64,000 bases of DNA from Streptomyces sp. NRRL S-340 (GCF_000720185.1 NZ_JOIY01000020.1:117983-181982), one strand, 5' to 3'. Shown: positions 15,703 through 23,572, counted from the first letter of the stretch. A program made the numbers and translations. Notes: generated by a model from the sequence alone, not told the origin.

Positions 15703-16478
15703 AGCCGTCCCATCTGCCGCTGGGCCAGACTCATGATCTCCTTCTTGGTGATCGGCTTGGTGTCGTAGACGTAGATCTCCATGACGATGTCGCCGCGCCA
15801 GGCGTGGGCCTCTGCCTCGTACATCGGCAGGTATCCCGGCTTCCGATGGGGCTCGGTGGCCGTGTACGCCATGCCGGAGCCGGTGCCCGGGATCGGCCAG
15901 TGGTGGCCGTGGATCTCCCGCTCCGCCCAGTACATCGCGCCGGCGGCCTGGCCCGCGGCGGTCAGTTCCTCTTCCTGGCGGTACTGCGCGAGACGGATCT
16001 CGACCTCATGGGTGTCGCCCGTCTCCCACCTGGTGCCGGCCGCCCGCCGGAAATCGTCCGAGAGGTCGTTGCCGAACGCCTTGTCCGGCTTGGTGAACTC
16101 GTGCGCGTACTCCGTGAGGCTCATCCAGCCGTCGCCGTTCGCGCCGTACGGATCGTCCCGGGCCCCCTTCGGCCGGTCGACCAGCAGTTTGCGCAGGTCA
16201 CCGTCGGTCTTCACCCGGCGGTCCTGCGCGGCCGGCAGCGGTTCCGCCTCGCCCTTGGCCTGCCCGACCACCGGCTGGGAGAGCGGAGGGAGCGGGGTGG
16301 GCTCGCGGCCCGCCTGGACGATGTAACCCGTGCAGGTGCCGGCGACCACGCCGAGCACGGCCGCGGCGGCGACGAGCAGCGCGGTACGCCTGGACCGGCG
16401 CGGTGGTGCTTCCGGCGCGGCCACCGCAGCCTCCGCAACCCCCCCGGGCGCGGAAATCGGTCTTTCCGGTACTTCCAA
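15699..16478 (-). CDS. Membrane-anchored extracytoplasmic protein, unknown function (first of three)
   Basis: About 259 residues from a probable TTG start at 16478; the frame has no ATG or GTG nearby, so the exact start is uncertain. An N-terminal Ala/Pro segment and a basic RRSRR patch precede one membrane helix (about 32-52) and an extracytoplasmic region containing DGWMSLTEYAHEFTKPD and YWAEREIHGHHWPIPGTGSG. The His/Trp-rich patch is distinctive but I know no match. It is the promoter-proximal gene of the three-gene operon and is divergent from the DsrE-like gene. Confidence 0.6.
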   Translation of the reverse strand: MEVPERPISAPGGVAEAAVAAPEAPPRRSRRTALLVAAAAVLGVVAGTCTGYIVQAGREPTPLPPLSQPVVGQAKGEAEPLPAAQDRRVKTDGDLRKLLVDRPKGARDDPYGANGDGWMSLTEYAHEFTKPDKAFGNDLSDDFRRAAGTRWETGDTHEVEIRLAQYRQEEELTAAGQAAGAMYWAEREIHGHHWPIPGTGSGMAYTATEPHRKPGYLPMYEAEAHAWRGDIVMEIYVYDTKPITKKEIMSLAQRQMGRL

Positions 16479-16581
16479 GACGTGCCCCCACAGAACATGA
16501 AGCGCGCCTTCCGTATGCGCGCTGCACAGGAGACCCCCTGGCGGCACCCGCGGTTGTAAAGGAGTTGATTACGATTCGGGC

Positions 16582-16944
16582 ATGGCGAAGAAGCTCGTGA
16601 TCAAGGTGACGGCCGGTGCGGACTCCCCCGAGCGGTGCTCGCAGGCGTTCACGGTCGCGGCGGTGGCCGTGGCCAGCGGTGTGGACGTGTCCCTGTGGCT
16701 GACCGGGGAGTCGTCCTGGTTCGCGCTGCCAGGGCGGGCGGCCGAGTTCGAGCTTCCGCACGCCGCCCCGCTGCCCGACCTGATCGACTCGGTCCTCGCG
16801 GCCGGCCGCGTCACCCTGTGCACGCAGTGCGCGGCCCGCCGGGACATCACGGAGGAGGACGTCATCGAGGGCGTGCGGATCGCGGGCGCGCAGGTCTTCG
16901 TGCAGGAGGCGACGGCCGACGGAACGCAGGCGCTCGTCTACTGA
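16582..16944 (+). CDS. DsrE-family protein
   Basis: A 120-residue Rossmann-like protein that reads as DsrE/YchN: LVIKVTAGADSPERCSQAF at the N-terminus, then VDVSLWLTGESSW, and the conserved Cys loop RVTLCTQCAARRDI near residue 77. Family members carry or relay sulfur, although many stand-alone actinobacterial ones are uncharacterised. ATG at 16582 is used. The AAAGGAG at about 16558 is too far upstream to be ideal, so initiation may be leaderless or weak. The sulfurtransferase operon lies 700 bases away on the other strand. Confidence 0.8.
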   Translation: MAKKLVIKVTAGADSPERCSQAFTVAAVAVASGVDVSLWLTGESSWFALPGRAAEFELPHAAPLPDLIDSVLAAGRVTLCTQCAARRDITEEDVIEGVRIAGAQVFVQEATADGTQALVY

Positions 16945-16975
16945 GACGAGCGCCGGGACCGGTCCCCGGCCGCCC

Positions 16976-17233
16976 TCAGCGGCGCTTCTTGCCGTCCAGC
17001 TCGTCCCACCACTCGTCGGACTTCGGGTCGCCGGACGGGTCGTCCCACCAGCGGTCGTCGGGGCCGCGCCGGTTGGCGACCATGGCGGCGACCGGCGGGA
17101 TGACCATGGCGAACAGGCACATGCCGACGGCGGCCGGCACCGACCAGATGCGCACGACCCCCCACGCCAGGACGAACAGCGTGATGCAGGTGCCCATCAT
17201 GGCGAAGTAGGCGTGGCGGCGCCGTGCGTACAT
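16976..17233 (-). CDS. Small membrane protein, DUF3099-like
   Basis: An 85-residue protein beginning MYARRRHAYFAMMGTCITL, with two membrane helices (about 9-29 and 34-53), then a hydrophilic Trp/Asp-rich tail (DDRWWDDP, DEWWDELDG). The function is unknown. The ATG at 17233 has TACCCT ending 6 bases upstream, spacing that fits a -10 element of a leaderless transcript; a stretch GAAGG sits too close to the start to be a normal ribosome site. Confidence 0.75.
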   Translation of the reverse strand: MYARRRHAYFAMMGTCITLFVLAWGVVRIWSVPAAVGMCLFAMVIPPVAAMVANRRGPDDRWWDDPSGDPKSDEWWDELDGKKRR

Positions 17234-17284
17234 ACCTTCAGGGTAGTTCCGCGCCCCCCTGGGCGGCGGGTGCGCGGACAAGCC

Positions 17285-17328
17285 GGAGGGCCGTACCCCT
17301 GGCGTCCAACCCCGGGGTGCGGCCCTCC
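17285..17328 (-). terminator. Terminator-like hairpin after the sulfurtransferase operon
   Basis: Fifteen-base arms at 17285-17299 and 17314-17328 pair at 14 of 15 positions, with a 14-base loop. The hairpin lies 16 bases past the stop codon at 17344. Confidence 0.65.
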
Positions 17329-17343
17329 GCGTGCTCGGCGGTC

Positions 17344-17631
17344 TCAGACCGCGATCGCGACCTCCGCGAGCCCGCCCTGCCGGGCGACCACCGTACGGTC
17401 CGCGCTGCCGCCGCGGACCATCGCGCGCACGGTCCAGGTGCCCTCCGCGGCGTAGAAGCGGAACTGGCCGGTGGCGGAGGTCGGGACCTCCGCGGTGAAC
17501 TCGCCGGTCGAGTCCAGCAGGCGGACGTAGCCCTTCACCGGCTCGCCGTCACGCGTCACCTGCCCCTGGATCGTCGTCTCACCGGGCTTGATCGTCGAGG
17601 CGTCGGGGCCGCCGGCCTTCGCTCCACACAT
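17344..17631 (-). CDS. DUF1416 protein, partner of the sulfurtransferase
   Basis: A 95-residue protein starting MCGAKAGGPDAST with a conserved Cys at position 2, followed by an immunoglobulin-like beta domain (TTIQGQVTRDGEPVKGYVRL, then GQFRFYAAEGTWTVRAM) of the carboxypeptidase-regulatory type. DUF1416 proteins almost always sit behind a thiosulfate sulfurtransferase gene in actinobacteria, as here with a 50-base gap. The role is unknown; the N-terminal Cys could accept persulfide sulfur (inference). AGGAG lies 6 bases upstream of the ATG. Confidence 0.85.
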   Translation of the reverse strand: MCGAKAGGPDASTIKPGETTIQGQVTRDGEPVKGYVRLLDSTGEFTAEVPTSATGQFRFYAAEGTWTVRAMVRGGSADRTVVARQGGLAEVAIAV

Positions 17632-17681
17632 GGCGTACTCCTGAAGAGAGGTCTTGAGAGGTCGGTACGGTCGGGTCCGTC

Positions 17682-18527
17682 TTACTTGCCGGAGCCCAGC
17701 TCGATCGGCACACCCACCAGGGAGCCGTACTCGGTCCAGGAGCCGTCGTAGTTCTTGACGTTCTCCACGCCCAGCAGCTCGTGCAGGACGAACCAGGTCA
17801 GGGCGGAGCGCTCACCGATGCGGCAGTAGGCGATGGTGTCCTTGGCGAGGTCCACGTCCTCGTCGGCGTAGAGGGCCTTCAGCTCCTCGTCCGACTTGAA
17901 GGTGCCGTCGTCGTTGGCGTTCTTCGACCACGGGATGTTCTTCGCGGACGGGACGTGGCCCGGGCGCTGCGACTGCTCCTGCGGCAGGTGGGCCGGGGCG
18001 AGCAGCTTGCCGGAGAACTCGTCGGGCGAGCGCACGTCGACCAGGTTCTGCGCGCCGATGGCCTTCACCACGTCGTCGCGGAAGGCGCGGATGGAGGTGT
18101 CCTGCGGCTTGGCCTTGTAGTCGGTCTTCGGACGCTCGGGCACGTCGGTGCCGTCGACCAGCTCGCGGGCGTCCAGCTCCCACTTCTTGCGGCCGCCGTC
18201 GAGGAGCTTGACGTTGTCGTGGCCGTAGAGCTTGAAGTACCAGTAGGCGTAGGAGGCGAACCAGTTGTTGTTGCCGCCGTAGAGGACCACCGTGTGGTCG
18301 TTCGAGATGCCCTTCTCCGACAGCAGCTTCTCGAAGCCGGCCTGGTCGATGAAGTCCCGGCGGACCGGGTCCTGGAGGTCGTCGGTCCAGTCGATCCGGA
18401 TGGCGTTCTTGATGTGGTTCTTGTCGTACGCGGACGTGTCCTCGTCCACCTCGACGATGGCGATGCTCGGGTCGTCCAGGTGCTCCTGGACCCAGTCGGC
18501 GTCGACCAGGACGTCAGTGCGGCTCAT
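17682..18527 (-). CDS. cysA: Thiosulfate sulfurtransferase (two-domain rhodanese)
   Basis: A 281-residue protein with two rhodanese domains (about 5-140 and 155-275). The C-terminal domain carries the active-site loop AYCRIGERSALT, so Cys in the CRxGxRS pattern accepts the sulfane sulfur of thiosulfate or mercaptopyruvate. The N-terminal domain lacks the Cys, as usual. ATG at 18527 is chosen because GGAGGAG ends 7 bases upstream; a TTG two codons earlier is in frame. Upstream lies a 26-residue leader peptide gene with two Cys codons, pointing to sulfur-status control, and downstream is the DUF1416 gene in the same transcript. Confidence 0.92.
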   Translation of the reverse strand: MSRTDVLVDADWVQEHLDDPSIAIVEVDEDTSAYDKNHIKNAIRIDWTDDLQDPVRRDFIDQAGFEKLLSEKGISNDHTVVLYGGNNNWFASYAYWYFKLYGHDNVKLLDGGRKKWELDARELVDGTDVPERPKTDYKAKPQDTSIRAFRDDVVKAIGAQNLVDVRSPDEFSGKLLAPAHLPQEQSQRPGHVPSAKNIPWSKNANDDGTFKSDEELKALYADEDVDLAKDTIAYCRIGERSALTWFVLHELLGVENVKNYDGSWTEYGSLVGVPIELGSGK

Positions 18528-18657
18528 GCTCAATCTCCTCCGGGGCAGTTACGGCGGGGCGTGCGGGTGCGTGGCTGCGCGCTCGGGGTGCGAGCGGCGC
18601 ACGGATGCCCTTCGAGCAGGGCGGCTGGGAGACGCGGAGCCTCGGGAGGGCTTCCGC

Positions 18658-18738
18658 TCAGAAGGGGCGACAGAGCATGGCGGCAACGCGGCACAGGTCC
18701 ACTGCCCGCCGCTTCGTGAGATCCGCCTGTCGCCTCAT
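18658..18738 (-). CDS. 26-residue cysteine-containing leader peptide upstream of the sulfurtransferase
   Basis: A minus-strand ORF from ATG 18736-18738 to TGA 18658-18660 starts MRRQADLTKRRAV and ends RVAAMLCRPF, with Cys codons at positions 16 and 23. I recognise this type as the small basic, Cys-containing putative leader peptides that precede sulfur-assimilation operons in Streptomyces. Ribosome stalling at Cys codons could control read-through into cysA, 130 bases downstream. The ATG follows a good -10 element by 7 bases, so translation is likely leaderless. I have not folded a specific attenuator; the spacer contains several GC-rich hairpin-forming segments. Confidence 0.75.
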   Translation of the reverse strand: MRRQADLTKRRAVDLCRVAAMLCRPF

Positions 18739-18745
18739 GCCGTCG

Positions 18746-18775
18746 ATCGTAGGGAGGGACAGGCTGCCATGTCAC
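18746..18775 (-). promoter_or_regulatory. Probable promoter of the leader peptide-cysA operon
   Basis: On the minus strand GTGACA (complement of 18770-18775) and TACGAT (complement of 18746-18751) are separated by 18 bases. The expected start point coincides with the leader peptide ATG at 18738. Confidence 0.55.
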
Positions 18776-18905
18776 CGGCGTGTCGCATCATGAGACGGGA
18801 TGGTCCGCCATGTGGGACACCGGAGGAAATGAGCCAGAACCGGGGCGGTCCCGGGGCCGCCCGTCCCCGGCGGCGCAGCTGCGGTACGGACGGGGTGTCT
18901 CGCTC

Positions 18906-18989
18906 CTCGGACGTCATGGCGTGGGCTCAGGACGTCGTGACGTGAGCTTCGGACGTCATGGCAGGAGCTTCGGAGGTCATTGCGTGAGC
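18906..18989. repeat. Four imperfect 21-base tandem repeats with GACGTC cores
   Basis: Units at 18906-18926, 18927-18947, 18948-18968 and 18969-18989 share the pattern TCGGACGTCATGGCGTGAGC with a few changes. Three units contain the palindrome GACGTC; the fourth has GAGGTC. The last unit covers the stop codon and final codons of the minus-strand LmeA-like gene (stop at 18977). Confidence 0.75.
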
Positions 18990-19696
18990 TTGACGTGCGA
19001 CCCCTTCACCGTGATCTCGACTCCGTCCTTCCCCGCCCGCACCGAGTCGAGCCTGATGCCTCCCGGCAGCTGGTCCAGGGCCTGCTGGAAGTCGGTGATG
19101 GCCCGCATCCGGCTCTCGGCGAGCGCGAGACCGGCCAGCTTGGGCATCCCGTCGGCAGTGACCCGCATCCTGTCGCCCTCGACCTCGATCGAACCCAGCA
19201 CGTGGACCACCGGGAACGACGCGATCCGCACGGCCATCCTGATCTTGCCGTCGCCCCCGTCCGAGAGGCCCACCACCTGCGCCTTGAGGCCGAAGCCGAT
19301 GTCGGTCGGCGTCGACTTGGCGGCCTTCAGCAGTTCGTCGTAGGCGATGGTCGCGGTGCCGGTGGCGCGGGCGGCGGTGGCCGAGCGGTAGTCGCCGGAG
19401 AACTCCACGCCCCTCATGTGGGCCTTCAGGTCGTCGATACGGATCTTGTCGCCCTCTCCGGTGGCCGCCTCGTAGTCCTTGATGCCGACCTCGACGTCGT
19501 CCAGCTCACCGCCCGCCACCTGGGTGAGGAACGGGAAACCGGCGATGGACACGTCGGGGGTGCTCGCCAGGTGCTCCGCGCTGCGCAGCCGGTCGGCGAC
19601 CTGGCCCTCGGCGAAGTGCACCGCGACGCGGTCGACCACCACGAACAGCACGCCCAGGACCACGACGACGATCAGCAGTGCTCGCAGGGCGCGCAT
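18977..19696 (-). CDS. LmeA-like (DUF2993) phospholipid-binding envelope protein
   Basis: About 239 residues. One N-terminal membrane or signal helix (about 3-22: LRALLIVVVVLGVLFVVVDRV) precedes a DUF2993 domain typical of actinobacteria (VSIAGFPFLTQVAGGELDDVEV, MRVTADGMPKLAGLALAESR). In mycobacteria LmeA binds phospholipids in the periplasm and supports lipomannan synthesis; the role here is unknown. ATG at 19696 follows GGGGGAA by 7 bases; a GTG at 19711 is an alternative. Its 3' end lies inside a 21-base tandem repeat. Confidence 0.8.
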   Translation of the reverse strand: MRALRALLIVVVVLGVLFVVVDRVAVHFAEGQVADRLRSAEHLASTPDVSIAGFPFLTQVAGGELDDVEVGIKDYEAATGEGDKIRIDDLKAHMRGVEFSGDYRSATAARATGTATIAYDELLKAAKSTPTDIGFGLKAQVVGLSDGGDGKIRMAVRIASFPVVHVLGSIEVEGDRMRVTADGMPKLAGLALAESRMRAITDFQQALDQLPGGIRLDSVRAGKDGVEITVKGSHVKLTQ

Positions 19697-19813
19697 CCGG
19701 TGTTCCCCCACCTCATCCGTCCACGACGACCGGGCAGCCGTCCTTCGCGAGCGTAACCCCGCCCGGATGCGCGACCGCGGGATTGTCGATCACCTGTGAC
19801 AGCACCGGACGGC

Positions 19814-21190
19814 TCAGCCCAGCGCGCGTCCCAGCACCCACACCACCGGCGCCGCCGCCGACAGCGGCAGGGCGACCCCGGCCGTGAAGTGCACGAAGCG
19901 GGAGGGGTAGTCGTAGGCGGCCACGCGGTGCCCGATCAGGGCACACACCGCGGCGCACGCCCCGAGCAGCGCGCCCTTGGCACCCAGGCCCGTCATGCCG
20001 CCGACGGCGATGCCCGCGCCCGCCGCCGCGAGCAGCGCGACGACCACCGACGCCGCGGCGGGCAGCGGCAGCGCACGCGCCAGGACGGCCACCGCGACCG
20101 CCGCCGCGCCCACCGCGACCGCGTCCGAGCCGCCCGCCAGATAGCCGGTCGCCAGGATCGACAGCGCCGCCGAGGCGACGGTCGCCATCAGGCCGTACAT
20201 CCGTTCGTCCGGGTCGGCGTGGGAGCGCAGCTGGAGGACGAGGGAGAGCAGCACCCAGACGCCGAGCGTGCCCAGGATCGCCGCGGGCGCGTGCTCGCGG
20301 CCCGCGCCGAGCACCGCCACGTCGCTGACGAGCGCGCCCGCGAAACCGAGGGCGATGCCCTGCCGGGCGGGCCACATGCCGTTGAGCCGGAACCAGCCGG
20401 CCGCCGTCACCGCCTGGAGCACCACCAGCGGTACGAGCAGTGCGTACGTCCCGGCCTCGGCCGCACCGGCCAGCAACAGCCCGAGCAGCGCCGTCAGCGC
20501 GGCGGGCTGCATGCCCGGGTCGATGACCGGCGAGCGGCCCTCCGCGCGGGCCCGCTGGGCGTCGGTGACCCGGGTGTTGCCGCCGATGGTGGCGGGACCG
20601 TAGGCGGGCTCTTCGGCGGCCGGGTCCTCCGGGGCGGAAGGGGCCGCGGGGGCGGCGGAGGCCGCCGGGGCCGCGGGGGCCGTCCGGGCGGGGCCGGTGG
20701 GGGCCGGGCCCGCGTAGGCCGCCGACGGGTGCGGCCGCGGCCCGGCGTGCGGCCCGGGGTGGGCCTGCGGCTGCGGCTGGGGGTGGTCCACCTGGGGCAG
20801 GTAGGCCGTCTGTGCCGCGGGTTCCGGGGCGGCGACGACCGGCTGCCCGTGGGTCTGGGTGTCCCAGGTCTGGCCCTGCCACTGCTGGGCGGGACCGGCG
20901 TACGGATCGTCGTACGCCTGCTGCCTGCCGGGCCAGGCCTGGGGCTGGGGCTGGGGCTGGCCGTACGGGTACTGCTGCGGCTGGGCGGGCGGGTACTGCT
21001 GCTGGGGGGCGGGCGCCTGCGGGTGGGCGGGCTGCTGCCCGTACTGCTGCTGGTGGGGCTGGTGGGGCTGCTGTTGCTGCTCGGGGTGGTGCTGATACTG
21101 CTGGTGCTGGGCGGCGTAGGGGTCGTAGCCCTCGTACGCGCCCTGCCCGGAGCCGTCGTACCCGGAGCCCTCGTACGGCTGGTCGGTCAT
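19814..21190 (-). CDS. Polytopic membrane protein with a long Gln/Pro/Tyr-rich N-terminal region
   Basis: A 458-residue protein. The first 230 residues are low complexity, dominated by Gln, Pro, Tyr and His (AAQHQQYQHHPEQQQQ, then QPQPQPQAWPG), and probably disordered in the cytoplasm. The C-terminal half contains about eight hydrophobic helices with no transporter motif I recognise. It overlaps the MoaD/ThiS-type gene upstream, and GGAGGG precedes the chosen ATG by 5 bases (a GTG at 21196 is also possible). The function is unknown. Confidence 0.7.
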   Translation of the reverse strand: MTDQPYEGSGYDGSGQGAYEGYDPYAAQHQQYQHHPEQQQQPHQPHQQQYGQQPAHPQAPAPQQQYPPAQPQQYPYGQPQPQPQAWPGRQQAYDDPYAGPAQQWQGQTWDTQTHGQPVVAAPEPAAQTAYLPQVDHPQPQPQAHPGPHAGPRPHPSAAYAGPAPTGPARTAPAAPAASAAPAAPSAPEDPAAEEPAYGPATIGGNTRVTDAQRARAEGRSPVIDPGMQPAALTALLGLLLAGAAEAGTYALLVPLVVLQAVTAAGWFRLNGMWPARQGIALGFAGALVSDVAVLGAGREHAPAAILGTLGVWVLLSLVLQLRSHADPDERMYGLMATVASAALSILATGYLAGGSDAVAVGAAAVAVAVLARALPLPAAASVVVALLAAAGAGIAVGGMTGLGAKGALLGACAAVCALIGHRVAAYDYPSRFVHFTAGVALPLSAAAPVVWVLGRALG

Positions 21191-21192
21191 GC

Positions 21193-21447
21193 TCACCCTC
21201 CTGCGAACGGGGGGAGCACCTCGACCGTGCCGCCCTCGGTCAGCCGTACCGTCTCGTGATCGCGCGTTCCCACGGGGTCACCGTCGATGAGGAACGAGCA
21301 GCGCCGCAGGACGCGGACGAGTTCGCCGGGGTGGCGCTCGCGCACCGCGGCGAGCGCTCCGGCGAGCGTCTCCGCCTCGTACGGCTCCTCGGCGACCCGG
21401 GCCGCGGACTTCGCCGCCGCCCAGTAGCGCACCGTGACCTTTGCCAT
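21193..21447 (-). CDS. MoaD/ThiS-family ubiquitin-like sulfur carrier protein
   Basis: An 84-residue beta-grasp protein starting MAKVTVRYWAAAKSAAR and ending VEVLPPFAGG. The C-terminal Gly-Gly is the site that is adenylated and thiocarboxylated in MoaD and ThiS. The sequence LTEGGTVEVLPPFAGG is typical of MoaD, so a role in molybdopterin synthesis is the leading idea, but no moaE, moeB or thi gene is nearby. The ATG at 21447 is the natural start. The downstream membrane protein overlaps it and is probably cotranslated. Confidence 0.85.
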   Translation of the reverse strand: MAKVTVRYWAAAKSAARVAEEPYEAETLAGALAAVRERHPGELVRVLRRCSFLIDGDPVGTRDHETVRLTEGGTVEVLPPFAGG

Positions 21448-21480
21448 GCCGTTCCTCGAGTCACTCGGTAATGGACATGG

Positions 21481-22470
21481 TCAGGTTAGGCCCTCCCGGG
21501 AGAGGGCCCAGCGTGCGATGCGGTGCAGGAGGGCCTCGGGGGCGGCGTTCTCCGCGTGGCCCATGCCGGGCTCCAGCCAGAGTTCGCCCTGGTCACCGGC
21601 TGCCGCGGCCAGCATCCGGGGGTGGTCGAGGGGGAAGTACGCGTCCCGGTCGCCGTGCACGATCAGCAGCGGGGCGGGCGCGACGCGGGCCGCCGCCTCC
21701 ACCGGGGAGAGCGGGACGGGGTCCCAGTCGCGGTGGTGGATCCGGGTGCGGAACGCGTACCGGCCGACCAGGCGGCCCTCGGGGCGCATGACCATCCAGT
21801 GCAGCCGGCGCATGGGGGCCGTGCCCCGGTAGTACCAGCGCGCCGGGGCGCTCACGGACACCACGGCGTCCGGGTGCTCAGCGGGCTCAGCGGGCTCAGA
21901 GTGCTCAGCGGGTTCAGAGTGCTCCGGATGCGCCACTCCGCGCGCCGTTGTGCGCCCCTCGGCGCCTGCGCCCGTGCGGGCCGCGGTGCCGGTCCTGGCT
22001 CCGGTGCCGGTGCCGGTGCCGCTCTCCGGCCGGTACAGCGCCGCGTGCCGCAGCACCACCGAGCCGCCCATGGAGAAGCCGACGGTCACCACACGCGCGT
22101 GCCCCAGGCTCCGCGCCCACCCCACCGCCGCCGCGAGGTCGAGCACCTCCCGGTCGCCGACCGTCGACCGCCCTGTGGAGGCGCCGTGGCCGCGGAAGGA
22201 GAACGTGACCACGGCGCCGTGGCGTGCGAACGCCTCCGCCACCCGGCGCACGTGCGGCCGGCCCAGGTCGCCCGTGAATCCGTGGGCGATCACGAACACC
22301 ACGGGCGGCGTCCCGGATGCCGCCCCCGCCACCGTCCCCGGCTCGTACAGCGCGTCGACCGCCACCCCGTCCGCCGTGCGCAGGAACCTCCTGACCCGCG
22401 CGGACGGCGCCGTCTCGGACTCCGGGACGATCGTCGAACGCGCCACATGACCTGCCGAATCCGAGCCCAT
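21481..22470 (-). CDS. Alpha/beta hydrolase with low-complexity insertion
   Basis: A 329-residue alpha/beta hydrolase: oxyanion region VIAHGFTGDLGRPHV, nucleophile elbow VGFSMGGS, acid Asp in IVHGDRDAYFP and catalytic His in PGMGHAEN. Between nucleophile and lid there is a 55-residue insertion of Thr-Gly and Glu-His-Ser repeats (GTGTGTGARTGT, EHSEPAEHSEPAEP) encoded by short tandem repeats around 21876-22020, which is probably a variable surface loop. Substrate unknown. It is divergent from glnR with about 250 bases between. No Shine-Dalgarno precedes the ATG at 22470. Confidence 0.8.
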   Translation of the reverse strand: MGSDSAGHVARSTIVPESETAPSARVRRFLRTADGVAVDALYEPGTVAGAASGTPPVVFVIAHGFTGDLGRPHVRRVAEAFARHGAVVTFSFRGHGASTGRSTVGDREVLDLAAAVGWARSLGHARVVTVGFSMGGSVVLRHAALYRPESGTGTGTGARTGTAARTGAGAEGRTTARGVAHPEHSEPAEHSEPAEPAEHPDAVVSVSAPARWYYRGTAPMRRLHWMVMRPEGRLVGRYAFRTRIHHRDWDPVPLSPVEAAARVAPAPLLIVHGDRDAYFPLDHPRMLAAAAGDQGELWLEPGMGHAENAAPEALLHRIARWALSREGLT

Positions 22471-22718
22471 GTCGGCTATTGTGCTGCGAAGAGGACTCGG
22501 GCAGTGAAGCCCCCGGGTCCTTTTGTGCTTTCGGCGGCCGTTGTATACGACGCGGGAAACCGCAGGTGTACGGCGCCTTCGGGGGCACAGTGGCTCTTGG
22601 GTTCGTGCAAGGCCCGGGATCCGCGGCGGGTCCCAGGGCGCGGGATCCGCACCACAGACGAAGCGACGAACAGTGCCGCACACGTCCTCGCAGTGGACCC
22701 GAGGAGGAACCAGACGCC
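22471..22718. other. Divergent promoter region between the hydrolase and glnR
   Basis: This region holds no larger gene. A possible plus-strand promoter has TTGTGC at 22523-22528 and TATACG at 22544-22549, but the 15-base spacing is short. A stretch with GGGATCCGC-type repeats lies at about 22615-22655. A strong ribosome site, GAGGAGG, is at about 22701-22707 in front of a small ORF. Confidence 0.35.
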
Positions 22719-22775
22719 ATGGACGAGCGAACCGTGCACGACCATACGACGACCCGGACAGGGGGGTCGCGATGA
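22719..22775 (+). CDS. 18-residue upstream ORF overlapping the glnR start
   Basis: ATG at 22719 follows a near-perfect GAGGAGG (about 22701-22707, spacing about 11). The ORF encodes a short hydrophilic peptide starting MDERTVHDH and ending TGGSR, and stops with TGA at 22773-22775, overlapping the glnR ATG at 22772 (ATGA). This arrangement predicts translational coupling, so translation of the small ORF would set glnR expression. The peptide itself resembles nothing I know. It could alternatively be a fortuitous frame in a leader. Confidence 0.5.
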   Translation: MDERTVHDHTTTRTGGSR

Positions 22776-23572
22776 GTTCTCTGCTGCTCCTGACCAACGC
22801 ACTCCAGCCGTCGGCGGAGGTGCTCCCCGCCCTCGGCCTGCTGCTGCACAACGTGCGGGTGGCCCCGGCCGAGGGGCCCGCGCTCGTCGACACCCCGGGC
22901 GCCGACGTCATCCTGATCGACGGGCGGCGCGACCTGCCGCAGGTGCGCAGCCTGTGCCAGCTGCTGCGCTCCACCGGGCCGGGATGTCCGCTGCTCCTCG
23001 TCGTCACGGAGGGCGGCCTGGCGGCCGTCACCGCGGACTGGGGCGTCGACGACGTGCTGCTCGACACGGCGGGCCCCGCCGAGGTGGAGGCCCGGATCCG
23101 GCTGGCGATGGGCCGCCGGCAGATGGTCGACGACGACTCGCCCATGGAGATCCGCAACGGCGACCTGTCCGTGGACGAGGCCACCTACAGCGCCAAGCTG
23201 AAGGGCCGGGTGCTGGACCTCACCTTCAAGGAGTTCGAGCTGCTCAAGTACCTCGCGCAGCACCCGGGCCGCGTCTTCACCCGTGCCCAGCTGCTCCAGG
23301 AGGTCTGGGGCTACGACTACTTCGGGGGCACGCGGACCGTCGATGTGCACGTACGGCGGCTGCGGGCCAAGCTCGGCCCCGAGCACGAGTCCCTGATCGG
23401 CACCGTGCGCAACGTGGGATACCGGTTCGTCACCCCGGAGAAGCCCGAGAAGGCGGACCGCCCCGCGGGCGAGGACAAGGGCGGGACGAGGACGGCCGGC
23501 CGCACCGGGCGCGGGACCGGCGAGGCCGGCGACAGCGCCGCCACCGGCGCCCCGGCCCGCGCGGAAGCATGA
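22772..23572 (+). CDS. glnR: GlnR, global nitrogen regulator (OmpR-type orphan response regulator)
   Basis: A 266-residue protein starting [24 protein letters not shown], the conserved GlnR N-terminus. The receiver-like domain holds the conserved Asp in [12 protein letters not shown] but is of the atypical, phosphorylation-independent type. The C-terminal winged helix (about 125-225: [35 protein letters not shown]) is OmpR-like. The last 40 residues are a Lys/Gly/Thr-rich tail. GlnR activates glnA, glnII, amtB and nirB under nitrogen limitation. GGGGGG lies just upstream, and an 18-residue ORF overlaps the start codon. Confidence 0.95.
   Translation: MSSLLLLTNALQPSAEVLPALGLLLHNVRVAPAEGPALVDTPGADVILIDGRRDLPQVRSLCQLLRSTGPGCPLLLVVTEGGLAAVTADWGVDDVLLDTAGPAEVEARIRLAMGRRQMVDDDSPMEIRNGDLSVDEATYSAKLKGRVLDLTFKEFELLKYLAQHPGRVFTRAQLLQEVWGYDYFGGTRTVDVHVRRLRAKLGPEHESLIGTVRNVGYRFVTPEKPEKADRPAGEDKGGTRTAGRTGRGTGEAGDSAATGAPARAEA

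Noticed and set aside
18735..18917. A 60-codon minus-strand ORF upstream of the leader peptide
   Set aside because: It starts inside the 21-base repeat array, runs through the promoter and has no ribosome site.
22400..22560. A GlnR box (GTnAC-n6-GAAAC) in the glnR promoter
   Set aside because: A GGGAAAC is present at about 22554-22560 but the paired GTnAC is not at the right distance.
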